A stretch of 64,000 nt of DNA from CAIYYO01 sp049299895 (GTDB lineage Archaea > Altiarchaeota > Altiarchaeia > IMC4 > QMZM01): positions 1-64,000 of the forward strand of contig JBAQYF010000013.1 of the NCBI GenBank assembly GCA_049299895.1, given 5' to 3'. Under the pieces are notes generated by a model. That model was not told the DNA's origin. It searched no databases and saw only the letters and a program-made list of their open reading frames with translations. Position 1 is the stretch's first letter. Each line of letters opens with the position of its first letter. Shown here in pieces: positions 7,964 through 15,302 of the stretch. The position numbers were made by a program, and so were the translations under genes.

Positions 7964-8128
7964 TTAGTATCTTCTCGGTGGTCTGTGTTTCTGGTAGCAG
8001 TCCTTGCAGTATACAGGTCTGTCACCTGACGGCTTGAACGGGACTTCTGTTTCTTTCCCGCAATCGGAGCAAGTTACTTTATGCATTTCCCTGTCTCCGT
8101 ATCCGCCCTTGTTGTCGCCATATGCCAT
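7964..8128 (-). CDS. CxxC-x17-CxxC zinc mini-protein (copy 2)
   Basis: 54 residues, differing from the copy at 6701 at only a few positions (for example DNKGGYGDRE for NLNGSYGERE, CGKE for CKKE). The four Cys, the 17-residue spacing and the basic tail are all preserved. The start is at MAYG, preceded by GAGGAAAAAAC. The region upstream repeats the two-hairpin leader of copy 1. Retention of both copies with both leaders argues for selection rather than drift. Confidence 0.8.
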   Translation of the reverse strand: MAYGDNKGGYGDREMHKVTCSDCGKETEVPFKPSGDRPVYCKDCYQKHRPPRRY

Positions 8129-8241
8129 TTTTGTTTTTTCCTCTTTTTTATATACCGCCTGTGCCGTTAGAAGAGTTGCATAGAATTTTCGGGTACAATA
8201 GGTTTTTATGCCTAGGTACATGAATTCCTGAAGGAATTCAT
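8129..8241 (-). promoter_or_regulatory. Structured 5' leader, copy 2
   Basis: Same layout as the leader at 6866-6976: hairpin ATGAATTCC/GGAATTCAT (8220-8228 with 8233-8241), second stem GTAC…GTAC extended by TAGG/CCTA (8193-8202 with 8211-8219), and the block at 8177-8190. The loop of stem one and the interior of stem two differ from copy 1 while the pairing survives. Confidence 0.55.
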
Positions 8242-8385
8242 CTGTCAGAAAGCAATACTTTCTAAATAAAAAACACCAAGCGTAGGATAGATAATTAGAT
8301 TCAATGCTTAAAAAAGGATTTAACTGGGAAAAAGCCCGATTCTTTGCCTTGAATCACGGGGAAAAGGGTGTAGTCTCCACCTGAT

Positions 8386-8540
8386 TCACCTTTTCTTCAG
8401 GCTCCTGACCAATCCCAGATGGGATCTGAGGTCTATTGCCTTGTGGGGGCACAGTTCAGGGCAGCAGTAGCATCTGATGCATTTTTTCAGGTCCATGCGG
8501 GCTTTTCCTTGATTGTGATAGCCCCCGCGGGGCAGTTCTT
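8386..8540 (-). pseudogene. Remnant of a two-[4Fe-4S] ferredoxin domain
   Basis: On the minus strand one frame reads …NCPAGAITIKEKP and, after a frame change, MDLKKCIRCYCCPELCPHKAIDL…, ending at TGA (8386). Cys spacing of C-x2-C-x3-C-x3-CP and the CP-x2-AI pairs are typical of an 8-Fe ferredoxin domain, such as the tail of DUF362 proteins. There is no start, the two halves are out of frame, and the rest of the gene is missing. The neighbouring 8242-8385 shows nothing else. Confidence 0.65.
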
Positions 8541-8586
8541 AAAGAAAAAAAATGAATGGCCCCGCGGACCATTCACATGTATTTTT

Positions 8587-9159
8587 TTATTCGGTTGCCT
8601 CCTCGCTTGTCGCGTCTTCAGGGAATTTTCCTCCGGGGCATCCGCGGCCTCCCATTTCCCTGCCGAAACCTTTGTCCGTGCCGTTTCCTTCCAGGCCGAG
8701 TTCAGTTGCTAGGGCTCTTGCTTTTACCATGTAGCCTTCCATCTCCGCGTATTTGGCAAAATTTTCCTCAGTAACCAGCGATGTGAGTTGCGTTCCGCGG
8801 GGCGTTTTCCCGACTGCAGTTTTCCATGCGTCGTAGTCTCCCGAGGATAATGCAGCTTCTACCAGGGCACGCTCCTCGTTCATCTTTGCTTCCATCGCGG
8901 TTCTTTTCTCTTCCATCGCGGCTCTTATTTCTGCACCTGTCGCGTTCCCGGCAAGGTTCAGGTCGGTTGCGTTCAGCATGCCGTGCATCCCGCCCGGTCC
9001 TCCGCCGAATCCTCCGCCGCGCATCCCGGTCATGTTCCCGCTCCGTTCTCTTGTTTTGTTCCCTGAGGCAGTGTCCGCAACGGCCCACGCCAGGCTCCCT
9101 ACGAGGAGCACTGACAGGACCGCCAGGACAGAAAGCCCCAACTTTTTTGCTGATGCCAT
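8587..9159 (-). CDS. Secreted helical protein, paralog 1
   Basis: 190 residues from MASAKK. An N-terminal signal/anchor helix is followed by a Gly/Met/His-rich linker (RGGGFGGGPGGMHGM). Next comes a helical domain with the words NATGAEIRAAMEEKR, LSSGDYDAWKTAV and FAKYAEMEGYM…ELGL. The second half (GDY-AW…P-G…F-KYAEM) matches small secreted proteins common in CPR and DPANN genomes. Two paralogs lie at 9613 and 11907. Promoter and leader (9160-9224) are nearly identical to those of paralog 2, with two TGAAAC boxes. The C-terminal tail is Gly-rich with one Cys. Function unknown. Confidence 0.6.
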   Translation of the reverse strand: MASAKKLGLSVLAVLSVLLVGSLAWAVADTASGNKTRERSGNMTGMRGGGFGGGPGGMHGMLNATDLNLAGNATGAEIRAAMEEKRTAMEAKMNEERALVEAALSSGDYDAWKTAVGKTPRGTQLTSLVTEENFAKYAEMEGYMVKARALATELGLEGNGTDKGFGREMGGRGCPGGKFPEDATSEEATE

Positions 9160-9224
9160 GCTATCTTCCTGGAAGAAACACATGATATGTTATGATGAAA
9201 CAAGAAGCTCAAAAAGTGAAACAC
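9160..9224 (-). promoter_or_regulatory. Promoter/leader with two TGAAAC boxes (copy 1)
   Basis: This stretch is almost identical to 10144-10208. On the plus strand it carries TGAAAC at 9196-9201 and 9217-9222, 21 bases apart (two helical turns). ACATATCA on the gene strand is a candidate TATA element. Likely operator for a dimeric regulator. Confidence 0.5.
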
Positions 9225-9304
9225 ACCCGGAGACCGGAACAAGCACACTAACGCAGGACACCGGTTCCGGGATGTTCCGGGAGGGGGATTAAAAAAAAAT
9301 AATA

Positions 9305-9532
9305 TCATTTGCTGATCTCTTTTTTCATGTCCCGGAATGATCCGGCATCGACCTCTCCTTTTGCGTATCTCTTCCTCAGCACGTCCATGGGAGTGTCTTT
9401 CTTTACCTGGTTTCGTATCAGCCAGTAGAATATCAAGGCTATTGACAGTGTTATCGCCAGAGTGTACACAAAGTACGGAGGGAATACTTCGAATAACAAC
9501 TCGGGCCCGAGGGGAGGGGGTAATGGTGCCAT
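9305..9532 (-). CDS. SHOCT-domain mini membrane protein
   Basis: 75 residues: a short Pro-rich start, one strong membrane helix (~residues 18-40), then a C-terminal SHOCT-type helical pair (DVLRKRYAKGEVDAGSFRDM). SHOCT domains are short C-terminal oligomerisation motifs at the ends of membrane proteins. A close paralog is at 11583 in the same cluster, next to a membrane-bound regulator. Role inferred only as a small membrane adaptor. Confidence 0.75.
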   Translation of the reverse strand: MAPLPPPLGPELLFEVFPPYFVYTLAITLSIALIFYWLIRNQVKKDTPMDVLRKRYAKGEVDAGSFRDMKKEISK

Positions 9533-9612
9533 TTTTGATTTATATCAAAAAAAATTAATAAAAAAAAAAAACAGTTATTGTGTTAAAAATATCCTTTTGT
9601 TTTCGCTAATCT

Positions 9613-10143
9613 TCATAATCCCACCAGGGCGGATCCTCCGTAAATGCCTGCCGCCCTGCCGATCCATCGCGTTTCACGGGAAGGCAGTTTTAGTTCCAGC
9701 GCTATTTCCTCTGCCATCAGGACGTTTTCTCTCATCTCCCGGTATGCGCGGAATTTGTCTCTGGTTATGGTCTTTGCCAGCGTTTCTCCGCCTGGGGTGT
9801 CCTTTATGAGGCGCAGCCACTTGTCGTAGTTCCCGGAGGCTATAGCATCTTCCAGTTCAAGCGCTCTTCTCGCGTTTATCTCCTCTGTGATCTCCTCGTC
9901 GGACGTGTCGTCGGATAGGTCGAGGAGCTCAATTGCCCTCATCCTTAGAGCCGCTCTTATTTCTCCGAGAGTTGCATTCTCAGGGAGGTCGAGTGCCGCA
10001 AGGTCTATTCCGTGCATCCGGCACGATTCGCCGGTTTTTCCTCTTGTCTTTGTCGCGCCCGCGTTCTCTGCAACGTAGGCCATCATCATCTCATCGATCG
10101 ACTGGATAGATTGGGCGTTTCGCCCGAATTCTTGTGTTGTCAT
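9613..10143 (-). CDS. Helical protein, paralog 2 (signal region degraded)
   Basis: 176 residues from MTTQEFG. It shares the two signature blocks with the paralogs at 8587 and 11907 (LPENATLGEIRAALRMR, SGNYDKWLRLIKDTPGGE, FRAYREM…ELKL). Unlike them it lacks a convincing hydrophobic signal at the N-terminus, so it may be cytoplasmic or have a replaced start. Its leader is nearly identical to that of paralog 1, indicating recent duplication of at least the promoter. Same strand and spacing as the rest of the envelope cluster. Confidence 0.55.
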   Translation of the reverse strand: MTTQEFGRNAQSIQSIDEMMMAYVAENAGATKTRGKTGESCRMHGIDLAALDLPENATLGEIRAALRMRAIELLDLSDDTSDEEITEEINARRALELEDAIASGNYDKWLRLIKDTPGGETLAKTITRDKFRAYREMRENVLMAEEIALELKLPSRETRWIGRAAGIYGGSALVGL

Positions 10144-10208
10144 GCTATCTCCCTGGAAGAAACACATGATATGTTATGATGAAACAAGAGGTGCAAAAAG
10201 TGAAACAC
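10144..10208 (-). promoter_or_regulatory. Promoter/leader with two TGAAAC boxes (copy 2)
   Basis: TGAAAC at 10180-10185 and 10201-10206 on the plus strand, again 21 bases apart, in a 65-base block shared with 9160-9224 apart from a few substitutions. Confidence 0.5.
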
Positions 10209-10291
10209 CACAGAAAAAACAGTGTGTAGAGCAGTATACGGAGATTTAACGCATACGTTTAATGATGCACTGCAGGATCAGGGTAATATAA

Positions 10292-10323
10292 GGAGAGGGC
10301 GGATGGGGGGATCCACCCTCTCC
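10292..10323 (-). terminator. GC-rich hairpin after nitroreductase gene
   Basis: GGAGAGGG-x-GGAT … ATCC-x-CCCTCTCC forms a 12-pair stem with one mismatch and a 6-base loop just past the nitroreductase stop. No long T run follows on the minus strand, so it could equally be an mRNA-stabilising stem. Confidence 0.5.
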
Positions 10324-10346
10324 GAAAAACAAATTTTATGATCTGA

Positions 10347-11159
10347 TCATCCGGTGTGGCCTGCAGGGATTAGGTAAAATGACGTCACGTTGGCCGGGAA
10401 TTCCAGTTCGGAGTCCAGCTTGTCTGCATCGAAACCCCCCGTGGTGACCATGCCCAAATCCAGGCTCTCCGATTGGAGATACATGTTCTGGGCTGCGTGA
10501 CCTATCTCTGCATAATACCACGTCTTTATCGTGTCTGATGTCGTCTCCTTCGGTCCTCCGTTGGGGGCAGAACCGTTTCCTGGAGGCATATTGTTTCCGG
10601 GCGGGGTGTTGTTCGCAGCCGCCGGGCGGGCACCCGGTTTTTTCTCAAGATTCGCAGCTATCACGAATGCCGCAGGCGCCGTTGTAAAGTCTTCCGCACT
10701 CATATTGCCTGATTTTATCGTTTCCAGCAGGTGACCCTGCGGGATATAATGATATGCACCCGGGGCTAGGCCGTTTACGTTTAACGCGATCACGTATACT
10801 TCAAGTGGGTACAGCCTTTGCGCGCTTGGGGCAGTTCTCTTTCCGTCTTCTGAGGTTATGCCCTGCGCCGCCCAGAGGAGCTGCGAGACGTCTGTTATGT
10901 CGAGTGCTTCTTTCGTGAACTTGCGGACGCTTCGTCTGTTCTTCATTGCTTGTTCAACGGAGGTCTCGCCGTCGTATCTTGGCTCCGGGAGCTGGATAGT
11001 TGCTTGACCCGTATCCTGAGACTCTGAAAAGAGTACGGCAGACGTTTCTGGAACGATCTTTTCCGAAACGCCTTCTTTTGCATTTTCCTTGCCGGTGCAT
11101 CCTGCGATGAAAAAAACCAGTAGCAGTAAGATGCCTGCGTATAACAAATTGTTTTTCAT
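10347..11159 (-). CDS. SagB-type nitroreductase lipoprotein
   Basis: 270 residues. The signal peptide has a lipobox (FFIAGC), so this nitroreductase is tethered outside the membrane, which is unusual for the family. The nitroreductase core shows MKNRRSVRKF, LLWAAQGIT near residue 100, AYHYIPQGH, and the ending IGHAAQNMYLQSESLDLG for the FMN-binding half. These match SagB/ThcOx-type proteins, which oxidise peptide azolines. A low-complexity Asn/Pro/Gly insert (~residues 180-205) interrupts the core before DTIKTWYYAEIG. No cyclodehydratase is nearby, so the substrate is unknown. It is encoded three genes after the exporter in one directional cluster. Confidence 0.8.
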   Translation of the reverse strand: MKNNLLYAGILLLLVFFIAGCTGKENAKEGVSEKIVPETSAVLFSESQDTGQATIQLPEPRYDGETSVEQAMKNRRSVRKFTKEALDITDVSQLLWAAQGITSEDGKRTAPSAQRLYPLEVYVIALNVNGLAPGAYHYIPQGHLLETIKSGNMSAEDFTTAPAAFVIAANLEKKPGARPAAANNTPPGNNMPPGNGSAPNGGPKETTSDTIKTWYYAEIGHAAQNMYLQSESLDLGMVTTGGFDADKLDSELEFPANVTSFYLIPAGHTG

Positions 11160-11167
11160 TTAGATTG

Positions 11168-11578
11168 TCATATGACGAGTTTTATTAGATTCGTGTTGCC
11201 CAAGGGCTTTTTTTCTATTATGTTCCTCTGCTCTAGTTTTGAGAGGGTCCGTGAGACTTTGACCTTTGAGAGGCCGCTCTCTGCAACCAGCATATTCTGC
11301 TCCATCCGTTTCTCTTTTACCAGTATCTCGATTATCGCGCGCTCGTCTTCCGGCAGAACCTTGAGGATGCGGTATAGCTGTTTCTGGCTTATCTTCCACT
11401 GGAATAGCATTACGAGGAGCGCGCCTACTCCCATTGCGACTGCAGTCATTCCGTAGACCATCATGGGTATCGGTTCGCCCGTGTCTTCTATGTAGTATCC
11501 GTTCAGCACCGAGAATAATATTCCCAACCCGAACACCGCGATTATCGCTACGCCCAAACGTGTTTCAGAGACTTCCAT
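11168..11578 (-). CDS. Membrane-anchored winged-helix regulator
   Basis: 136 residues from MEVSETR, which leaves a 4-base gap to the SHOCT gene; a Met five codons earlier (11593) would overlap it. Two membrane helices (~8-27 and ~42-60) are followed by a winged-helix domain (LPEDERAIIEILV…GLSKVKVSRTLSKLEQRNIIEK). This is a one-component transcription factor tethered to the membrane, similar in design to the protein at 17066. Its position directly upstream of the nitroreductase gene suggests it controls the cluster. The TGAAAC repeats are candidate targets. Confidence 0.75.
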   Translation of the reverse strand: MEVSETRLGVAIIAVFGLGILFSVLNGYYIEDTGEPIPMMVYGMTAVAMGVGALLVMLFQWKISQKQLYRILKVLPEDERAIIEILVKEKRMEQNMLVAESGLSKVKVSRTLSKLEQRNIIEKKPLGNTNLIKLVI

Positions 11579-11582
11579 TCTC

Positions 11583-11810
11583 TCACTCGGCAAGCTCTTC
11601 TTTCATGCGGTCGAACGTCTCCTTGTCGATCTCTCCACTGGCGTATCTCTTTTTTAGTATGTCTACGGCAGTCTCTTTTTTCTTTGCGGCATGTATGAGC
11701 CAGTAGAATATCAGCGCGATTATCAGCACTATGACTATCGTATACAGGAAATACAACGGAAATATATCCATTACCAGCTCGCGTCCCATCGGCGCAGGAA
11801 ATCGGTTCAT
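11583..11810 (-). CDS. SHOCT-domain mini membrane protein (paralog)
   Basis: 75 residues, closely similar to the protein at 9305: Pro-containing start, one membrane helix ending FYWLI, then DILKKRYASGEIDKETFDRM…. The start at MNRFPAP is chosen over an upstream Met because the similarity begins there. The gene directly precedes the membrane-bound winged-helix regulator, so the two may act as a sensor pair; that is inference. Confidence 0.75.
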   Translation of the reverse strand: MNRFPAPMGRELVMDIFPLYFLYTIVIVLIIALIFYWLIHAAKKKETAVDILKKRYASGEIDKETFDRMKEELAE

Positions 11811-11906
11811 TTTTCGTTTGATTATTTTAATAAAACATAATTTAATAGATGAGGGGGCTGAGGTGACAGACCCCCTCAAAAGTTCATCGATCGAACACTG
11901 TAGGTA

Positions 11907-12461
11907 TCATAATTCATCGCTGCTTTTCCGCTGCATAAATCTTACTGCCTTCATTCCGGAAAGGTCTAGTTCGATTCTAAGGGCTGCGGCCTTCTTTTCG
12001 GCCTGGACCATCTCGGCGTACTTTGGGAATTTTTCCAGGGGGATTAAATAGGTCAGGTGCGTTCCCAGAGGGCTCTTTTCCACTGCGGCCTTCCAGGAAG
12101 AGTAGTCCTTGGATGATATTGCCGCATCTATCGCTGCATGATTTTCATCTTCCAGTTCCTTTAAAGCATTGATTATTTGCTGATCCGTCGCATTTGATGG
12201 CAGCCCCATCTGATTTATGATTCTCTCCCTTGCCGCTTCTCTTATTTGGGCTTTCGATGCGTTTTCAGGCAGGCTTAGATCAGATATATTAGTTACGCCA
12301 TGAAGCTGGCCGGTTCCACCCCGTATGTTAACCATTTTTCCCGTCTTTCTCCCGGCTCTTTTCTCATCTCCATCCGCGATATATGCAGCTGCAAGCCCCG
12401 CGATAATAAGGACTGGCAGTGCTGTAATCGCCGGGAAAGGTGTTTTTTGTTTTTTTTCCAT
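11907..12461 (-). CDS. Secreted helical protein, paralog 3
   Basis: 184 residues with an N-terminal membrane/signal helix (residues ~10-28). The family words are NISDLSLPENASKAQIREAA, SSKDYSSWKAAVEKSP and FPKYAEM…ELDL. Compared with paralog 1 it keeps a Gly-containing linker (NIRGGTGQLHG) but lacks the long Gly/Met run. The 45-residue spacing between the two family blocks is preserved in all three, supporting a common fold. Function unknown; extracytoplasmic location inferred. Confidence 0.6.
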   Translation of the reverse strand: MEKKQKTPFPAITALPVLIIAGLAAAYIADGDEKRAGRKTGKMVNIRGGTGQLHGVTNISDLSLPENASKAQIREAARERIINQMGLPSNATDQQIINALKELEDENHAAIDAAISSKDYSSWKAAVEKSPLGTHLTYLIPLEKFPKYAEMVQAEKKAAALRIELDLSGMKAVRFMQRKSSDEL

Positions 12462-12492
12462 GTTTTATTTAGACGGATGATTATTTGATTAG

Positions 12493-12534
12493 TCAGGCAC
12501 GGCATGGAGCTCCCGGCTCCACGCGTGCCTGACC
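12493..12534. repeat. Strong intercistronic hairpin
   Basis: GTCAGGCACG (12493-12502) pairs perfectly with CGTGCCTGAC (12525-12534). An inner GGAGC/GCTCC stem (12507-12511 with 12517-12521) continues the fold. It sits between the Cys-repeat lipoprotein and paralog 3 and could be a terminator, processing site or attenuator. Confidence 0.6.
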
Positions 12535-12548
12535 TTAGGGGGGGATCT

Positions 12549-13109
12549 TTATGGTCCGTTGGGTTTATCCTGGTTCATCTGTCCCAATACTTGGTTGTCC
12601 GGGACGCAGGTTATGTTCCCGGGCCTGTCGGCGCATGTCCCGTCCATAGTCTGGTTTCTCATCGTGAGAGTGCACAAGTCGCCTGTTCCTTTTCCGCTGC
12701 ACGCCTGTATGAATGCTTCGCTGCGCCCGCCGGGTATTCCGGGCCCCTGCGGGAGGCTTCCGTCTGCGGGCTGGCAGGTTACGTTCCCGTCCCTGTCGGC
12801 GCATGTCCCGTCTACGCTCCGGTTTCCGAAAGCAATGGTGCATGCGTCGCCTGCCGCTTTTCCGCTGCATGCTTCCGCGAGCTGTGCTCCCATGTTCCCG
12901 CGGGGACCGCCCATGACGCGTTCCGTGTTTTGTCCGTTATCTTGCGGTCCCAAATTCTGGGCAGACTGGTCTTGTCCGGCGGGTGTCTGTATATATTCCT
13001 GCGTTCCTGTCTCCTGATAGTTCGAGTCGGTTGAACCGGTGCACCCTGTAAAGAGCATTGACGCAGTTAACCCTGCTATGATTCCCATTAGTATTATCCG
13101 GTTTTTCAT
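12549..13109 (-). CDS. Lipoprotein with two Cys repeats
   Basis: 186 residues. The signal peptide ends in a lipobox (LFTGC). After a Gln/Asn-rich linker come two copies of a ~40-residue repeat: EACSGKAAGDACTIAF…DGTCADRDGNVTC and QACSGKGTGDLCTLTM…DGTCADRPGNITC. Each repeat has four Cys, presumably two disulphides or a metal site. The linker between repeats is Gly/Pro-rich. The tail is Asn/Gln-rich. It is upstream of the paralog-3 gene and downstream of the small lipoprotein and exporter genes, so it probably works with them at the cell surface. Family unknown. Confidence 0.6.
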   Translation of the reverse strand: MKNRIILMGIIAGLTASMLFTGCTGSTDSNYQETGTQEYIQTPAGQDQSAQNLGPQDNGQNTERVMGGPRGNMGAQLAEACSGKAAGDACTIAFGNRSVDGTCADRDGNVTCQPADGSLPQGPGIPGGRSEAFIQACSGKGTGDLCTLTMRNQTMDGTCADRPGNITCVPDNQVLGQMNQDKPNGP

Positions 13110-13120
13110 TTTTTCCGTAC

Positions 13121-13324
13121 TCAGAAATCCATCGGTCCGCCGGGTCCTCCGTCAGGCGGGGGTCCCATATCGCCACCTCCCATAGGATCGCCCATCACGT
13201 CTCCTCCCGGGTCTTCCTGCGTCGTCTCCGTCTCCTGGTCGCCTGAGTCGGAGGATCCCATGCAGCCGGAAAAAAGTATTGCTGCAAAGAGTAAGGTCCA
13301 TATAACAAATATTGTTCGTCTCAT
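13121..13324 (-). CDS. Small Gly/Met/Pro-rich lipoprotein
   Basis: 67 residues: signal peptide with lipobox (LFSGC), an acidic Asp/Glu/Thr stretch, and a tail of Gly, Met, Pro and Asp (GDPMGGGDMGPPPDGG…). Its start overlaps the ABC ATPase stop by four bases, so it belongs to the exporter operon. The low-complexity tail resembles the Gly/Met linkers of other proteins in this cluster. A metal-binding role is possible but unsupported. Confidence 0.6.
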   Translation of the reverse strand: MRRTIFVIWTLLFAAILFSGCMGSSDSGDQETETTQEDPGGDVMGDPMGGGDMGPPPDGGPGGPMDF

Positions 13325-14070
13325 TTTTTCGCACCTTTGTGATGTGTTTCACCGTTTATGTTCCCGTTCCCTATCAAAGCGCCGCGCACTTCTTCTTCCA
13401 GTACGCCGTCTTTTATCCGAACCGTCCTCTGGGCTTTTCTGGCGATGGCAGGGTCGTGCGTGACCATTACAAGAGTCTTTCCCTGGTCCTGGTTCAGTTC
13501 GATGAGAAGCTCCATGATGGTTGCTCCGGTAGTCGTGTCCAGGTTCCCCGTGGGTTCGTCTCCGAGGATGATCTGGGGGTCGTTTGCAAGCGCTCTTGCT
13601 ATTGCCACCCTTTGCTGCTCTCCTCCGGATAGTTCCGTCGGGCGGTTGTTTCTCTTGTTTTCCAGGCCGACCTTTTTGAGGAGTTCCAGTACGCGTTCGT
13701 GCCGCTCCGTTCTTCCGATCCCTGCAAAGCGCATGGTGAGTTCTACGTTCTCGTACGTCGTCATCCCGCGCAGGAGGTTGAACTGCTGGAATATGAATCC
13801 CAGCTTCTGGTTGCGCAGATGCGCCCGGTCGTTGTCTCCGAGGTCTGAGAGGGCGGTTCCGTCGATGAAAACTTCTCCCGATGTGGGCGTGTCCAGGCAG
13901 CTTATCAAGTTCAGCAGTGTTGATTTCCCTGATCCGGAGGAACCTATTATGCTGATGAAGTCTCCTTCTTTTATGGTCAGGTTCACTCCTTTGAGGGCTT
14001 TGTATTCGTTCACCTCTCCTGCGTTGTAGGTCTTGACGAGGTCTGCGCATCTTATTGCTTCGTTATTCAT
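13321..14070 (-). CDS. MacB/LolD-type ABC transporter ATPase
   Basis: 249 residues with all ABC motifs: Walker A GSSGSGKST near residue 43, Q-loop FQQFNLL, signature LSGGEQQRVAIARAL, Walker B ILGDEPTGNLD and the His switch (VMVTHDP). The LRGMTTYENV and EPTGNLD words are typical of the MacB/LolD/FtsE-like group, which drives mechanotransmission rather than simple transport. It overlaps the permease gene (14063) by eight bases and pairs with it. The C-terminal ~20 residues are polar. Confidence 0.9.
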   Translation of the reverse strand: MNNEAIRCADLVKTYNAGEVNEYKALKGVNLTIKEGDFISIIGSSGSGKSTLLNLISCLDTPTSGEVFIDGTALSDLGDNDRAHLRNQKLGFIFQQFNLLRGMTTYENVELTMRFAGIGRTERHERVLELLKKVGLENKRNNRPTELSGGEQQRVAIARALANDPQIILGDEPTGNLDTTTGATIMELLIELNQDQGKTLVMVTHDPAIARKAQRTVRIKDGVLEEEVRGALIGNGNINGETHHKGAKK

Positions 14071-15271
14071 AGCGCAGCACCTCTATTGGGTCGAGCCTTG
14101 ATGCGCTCCATGCGGGGTATATCCCTGCGCCTATCCCGAGTATCAGGGCAAAGCCCATGCCGAGTGTTATCAGGTCCGGGGTGAGTATAGGAGTAAAACT
14201 CGTCATCCGGGGGATTATCGTTACCGATGCGTATCCCAGGCTGAGCCCGGCCAGTCCTCCGATGATGCTTAGCACTGCGGATTCTTCTATGACCTGCACG
14301 AGGATAGTCGTAGTTGTCGCACCTATCGCTTTCATTACGCCTATCTCTCTGCGCCGCTCCATGACGGACATTATCATCGTGTTCATGACGCCGATCCCTC
14401 CGACGAGTATGGATATCCCGGCTATTCCGTATACTGCGAGCTGTATCTGGGACAGGCTTGATTCGAGCTGGCGTATTATCGTGACCGAGGACATCGCCCG
14501 TATGTCGTCGTAGAGGTCTCCTATCTTCGTCGTCAGGTTTTCTACGAGGCTTACGTCTGTTGCTTTGACGCGCAGGTTCTGTATCTCGTCCTGTTCTTCT
14601 ATTTCCTGCATAGTTGAGAGCGGGACGTAGAAAGATGAGTCTATGCTCGTATCCGACGTCTCCTCAAGTACACCTATGACTTCGAAGAAATAGCTCTCAG
14701 TCTTTGAGTTGTTCCGGTCCGTGTGCTGGTATTCTATCTCGTCCCCTACGTTCAGGTTCTGGTCCGAAGCCGCCGTCGAACCTATCAGGACAACTTCCTT
14801 GCCGGCATCCGAGCTCTCTAGCTTTCTTCCGTCAGTAACCATGACCTCATCGCTTATCACGTCATCCAGGTCGTCGGGGTTTATGCCGGTGAAAATTATG
14901 GACACAGAACCGCTTCCGCTTCGCCCCCCCTGGAAACCGGATATCTGCATTCCTCCGCCCCCGAAGCCGCCTCCGAATCCTCCCCGGATGGCTCTGGATA
15001 TGCGGTACGTAGCCGTGGGAACGGCGTATTCCACGCCGGGCAGGGTCTGTATCCCGTCTATCGTCTCCTGGCTCATGCCTACGCTGTTGTCCGATGCGGT
15101 GACAGTGATGTAGGCGGCCCGGCTTGCGAACTGATCCTGTATCTGGGCCGACAGGCCTGCGCCGATCGAGCCGAGCGCAAGTATCAGGCCTATTCCCAGG
15201 GCTATTCCAAGGACTGTCAGGAAACTCCTGACCTTGTGCCTGAATACGTTCTTCGCCGCTAAGTCTAACAT
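14063..15271 (-). CDS. MacB/FtsX-type ABC permease
   Basis: 402 residues: N-terminal membrane helix (~17-38), a large extracytoplasmic domain (~40-275), then three membrane helices, with the permease motif GVMNTMIMSVMERRREIGVMKAIGA in pieces around 290-315. This is MacB topology. The extracytoplasmic domain has a Gly-rich loop (RGGFGGGFGGGG) not usual for the family and echoed in cluster neighbours. MacB proteins move lipoproteins, peptides or toxins from the outer membrane face. The substrate may be one of the clustered lipoproteins. Confidence 0.9.
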   Translation of the reverse strand: MLDLAAKNVFRHKVRSFLTVLGIALGIGLILALGSIGAGLSAQIQDQFASRAAYITVTASDNSVGMSQETIDGIQTLPGVEYAVPTATYRISRAIRGGFGGGFGGGGMQISGFQGGRSGSGSVSIIFTGINPDDLDDVISDEVMVTDGRKLESSDAGKEVVLIGSTAASDQNLNVGDEIEYQHTDRNNSKTESYFFEVIGVLEETSDTSIDSSFYVPLSTMQEIEEQDEIQNLRVKATDVSLVENLTTKIGDLYDDIRAMSSVTIIRQLESSLSQIQLAVYGIAGISILVGGIGVMNTMIMSVMERRREIGVMKAIGATTTTILVQVIEESAVLSIIGGLAGLSLGYASVTIIPRMTSFTPILTPDLITLGMGFALILGIGAGIYPAWSASRLDPIEVLRYE

Positions 15272-15302
15272 TTTGTTTTTTTGTTATCTACGAGCGATGC
15301 AT

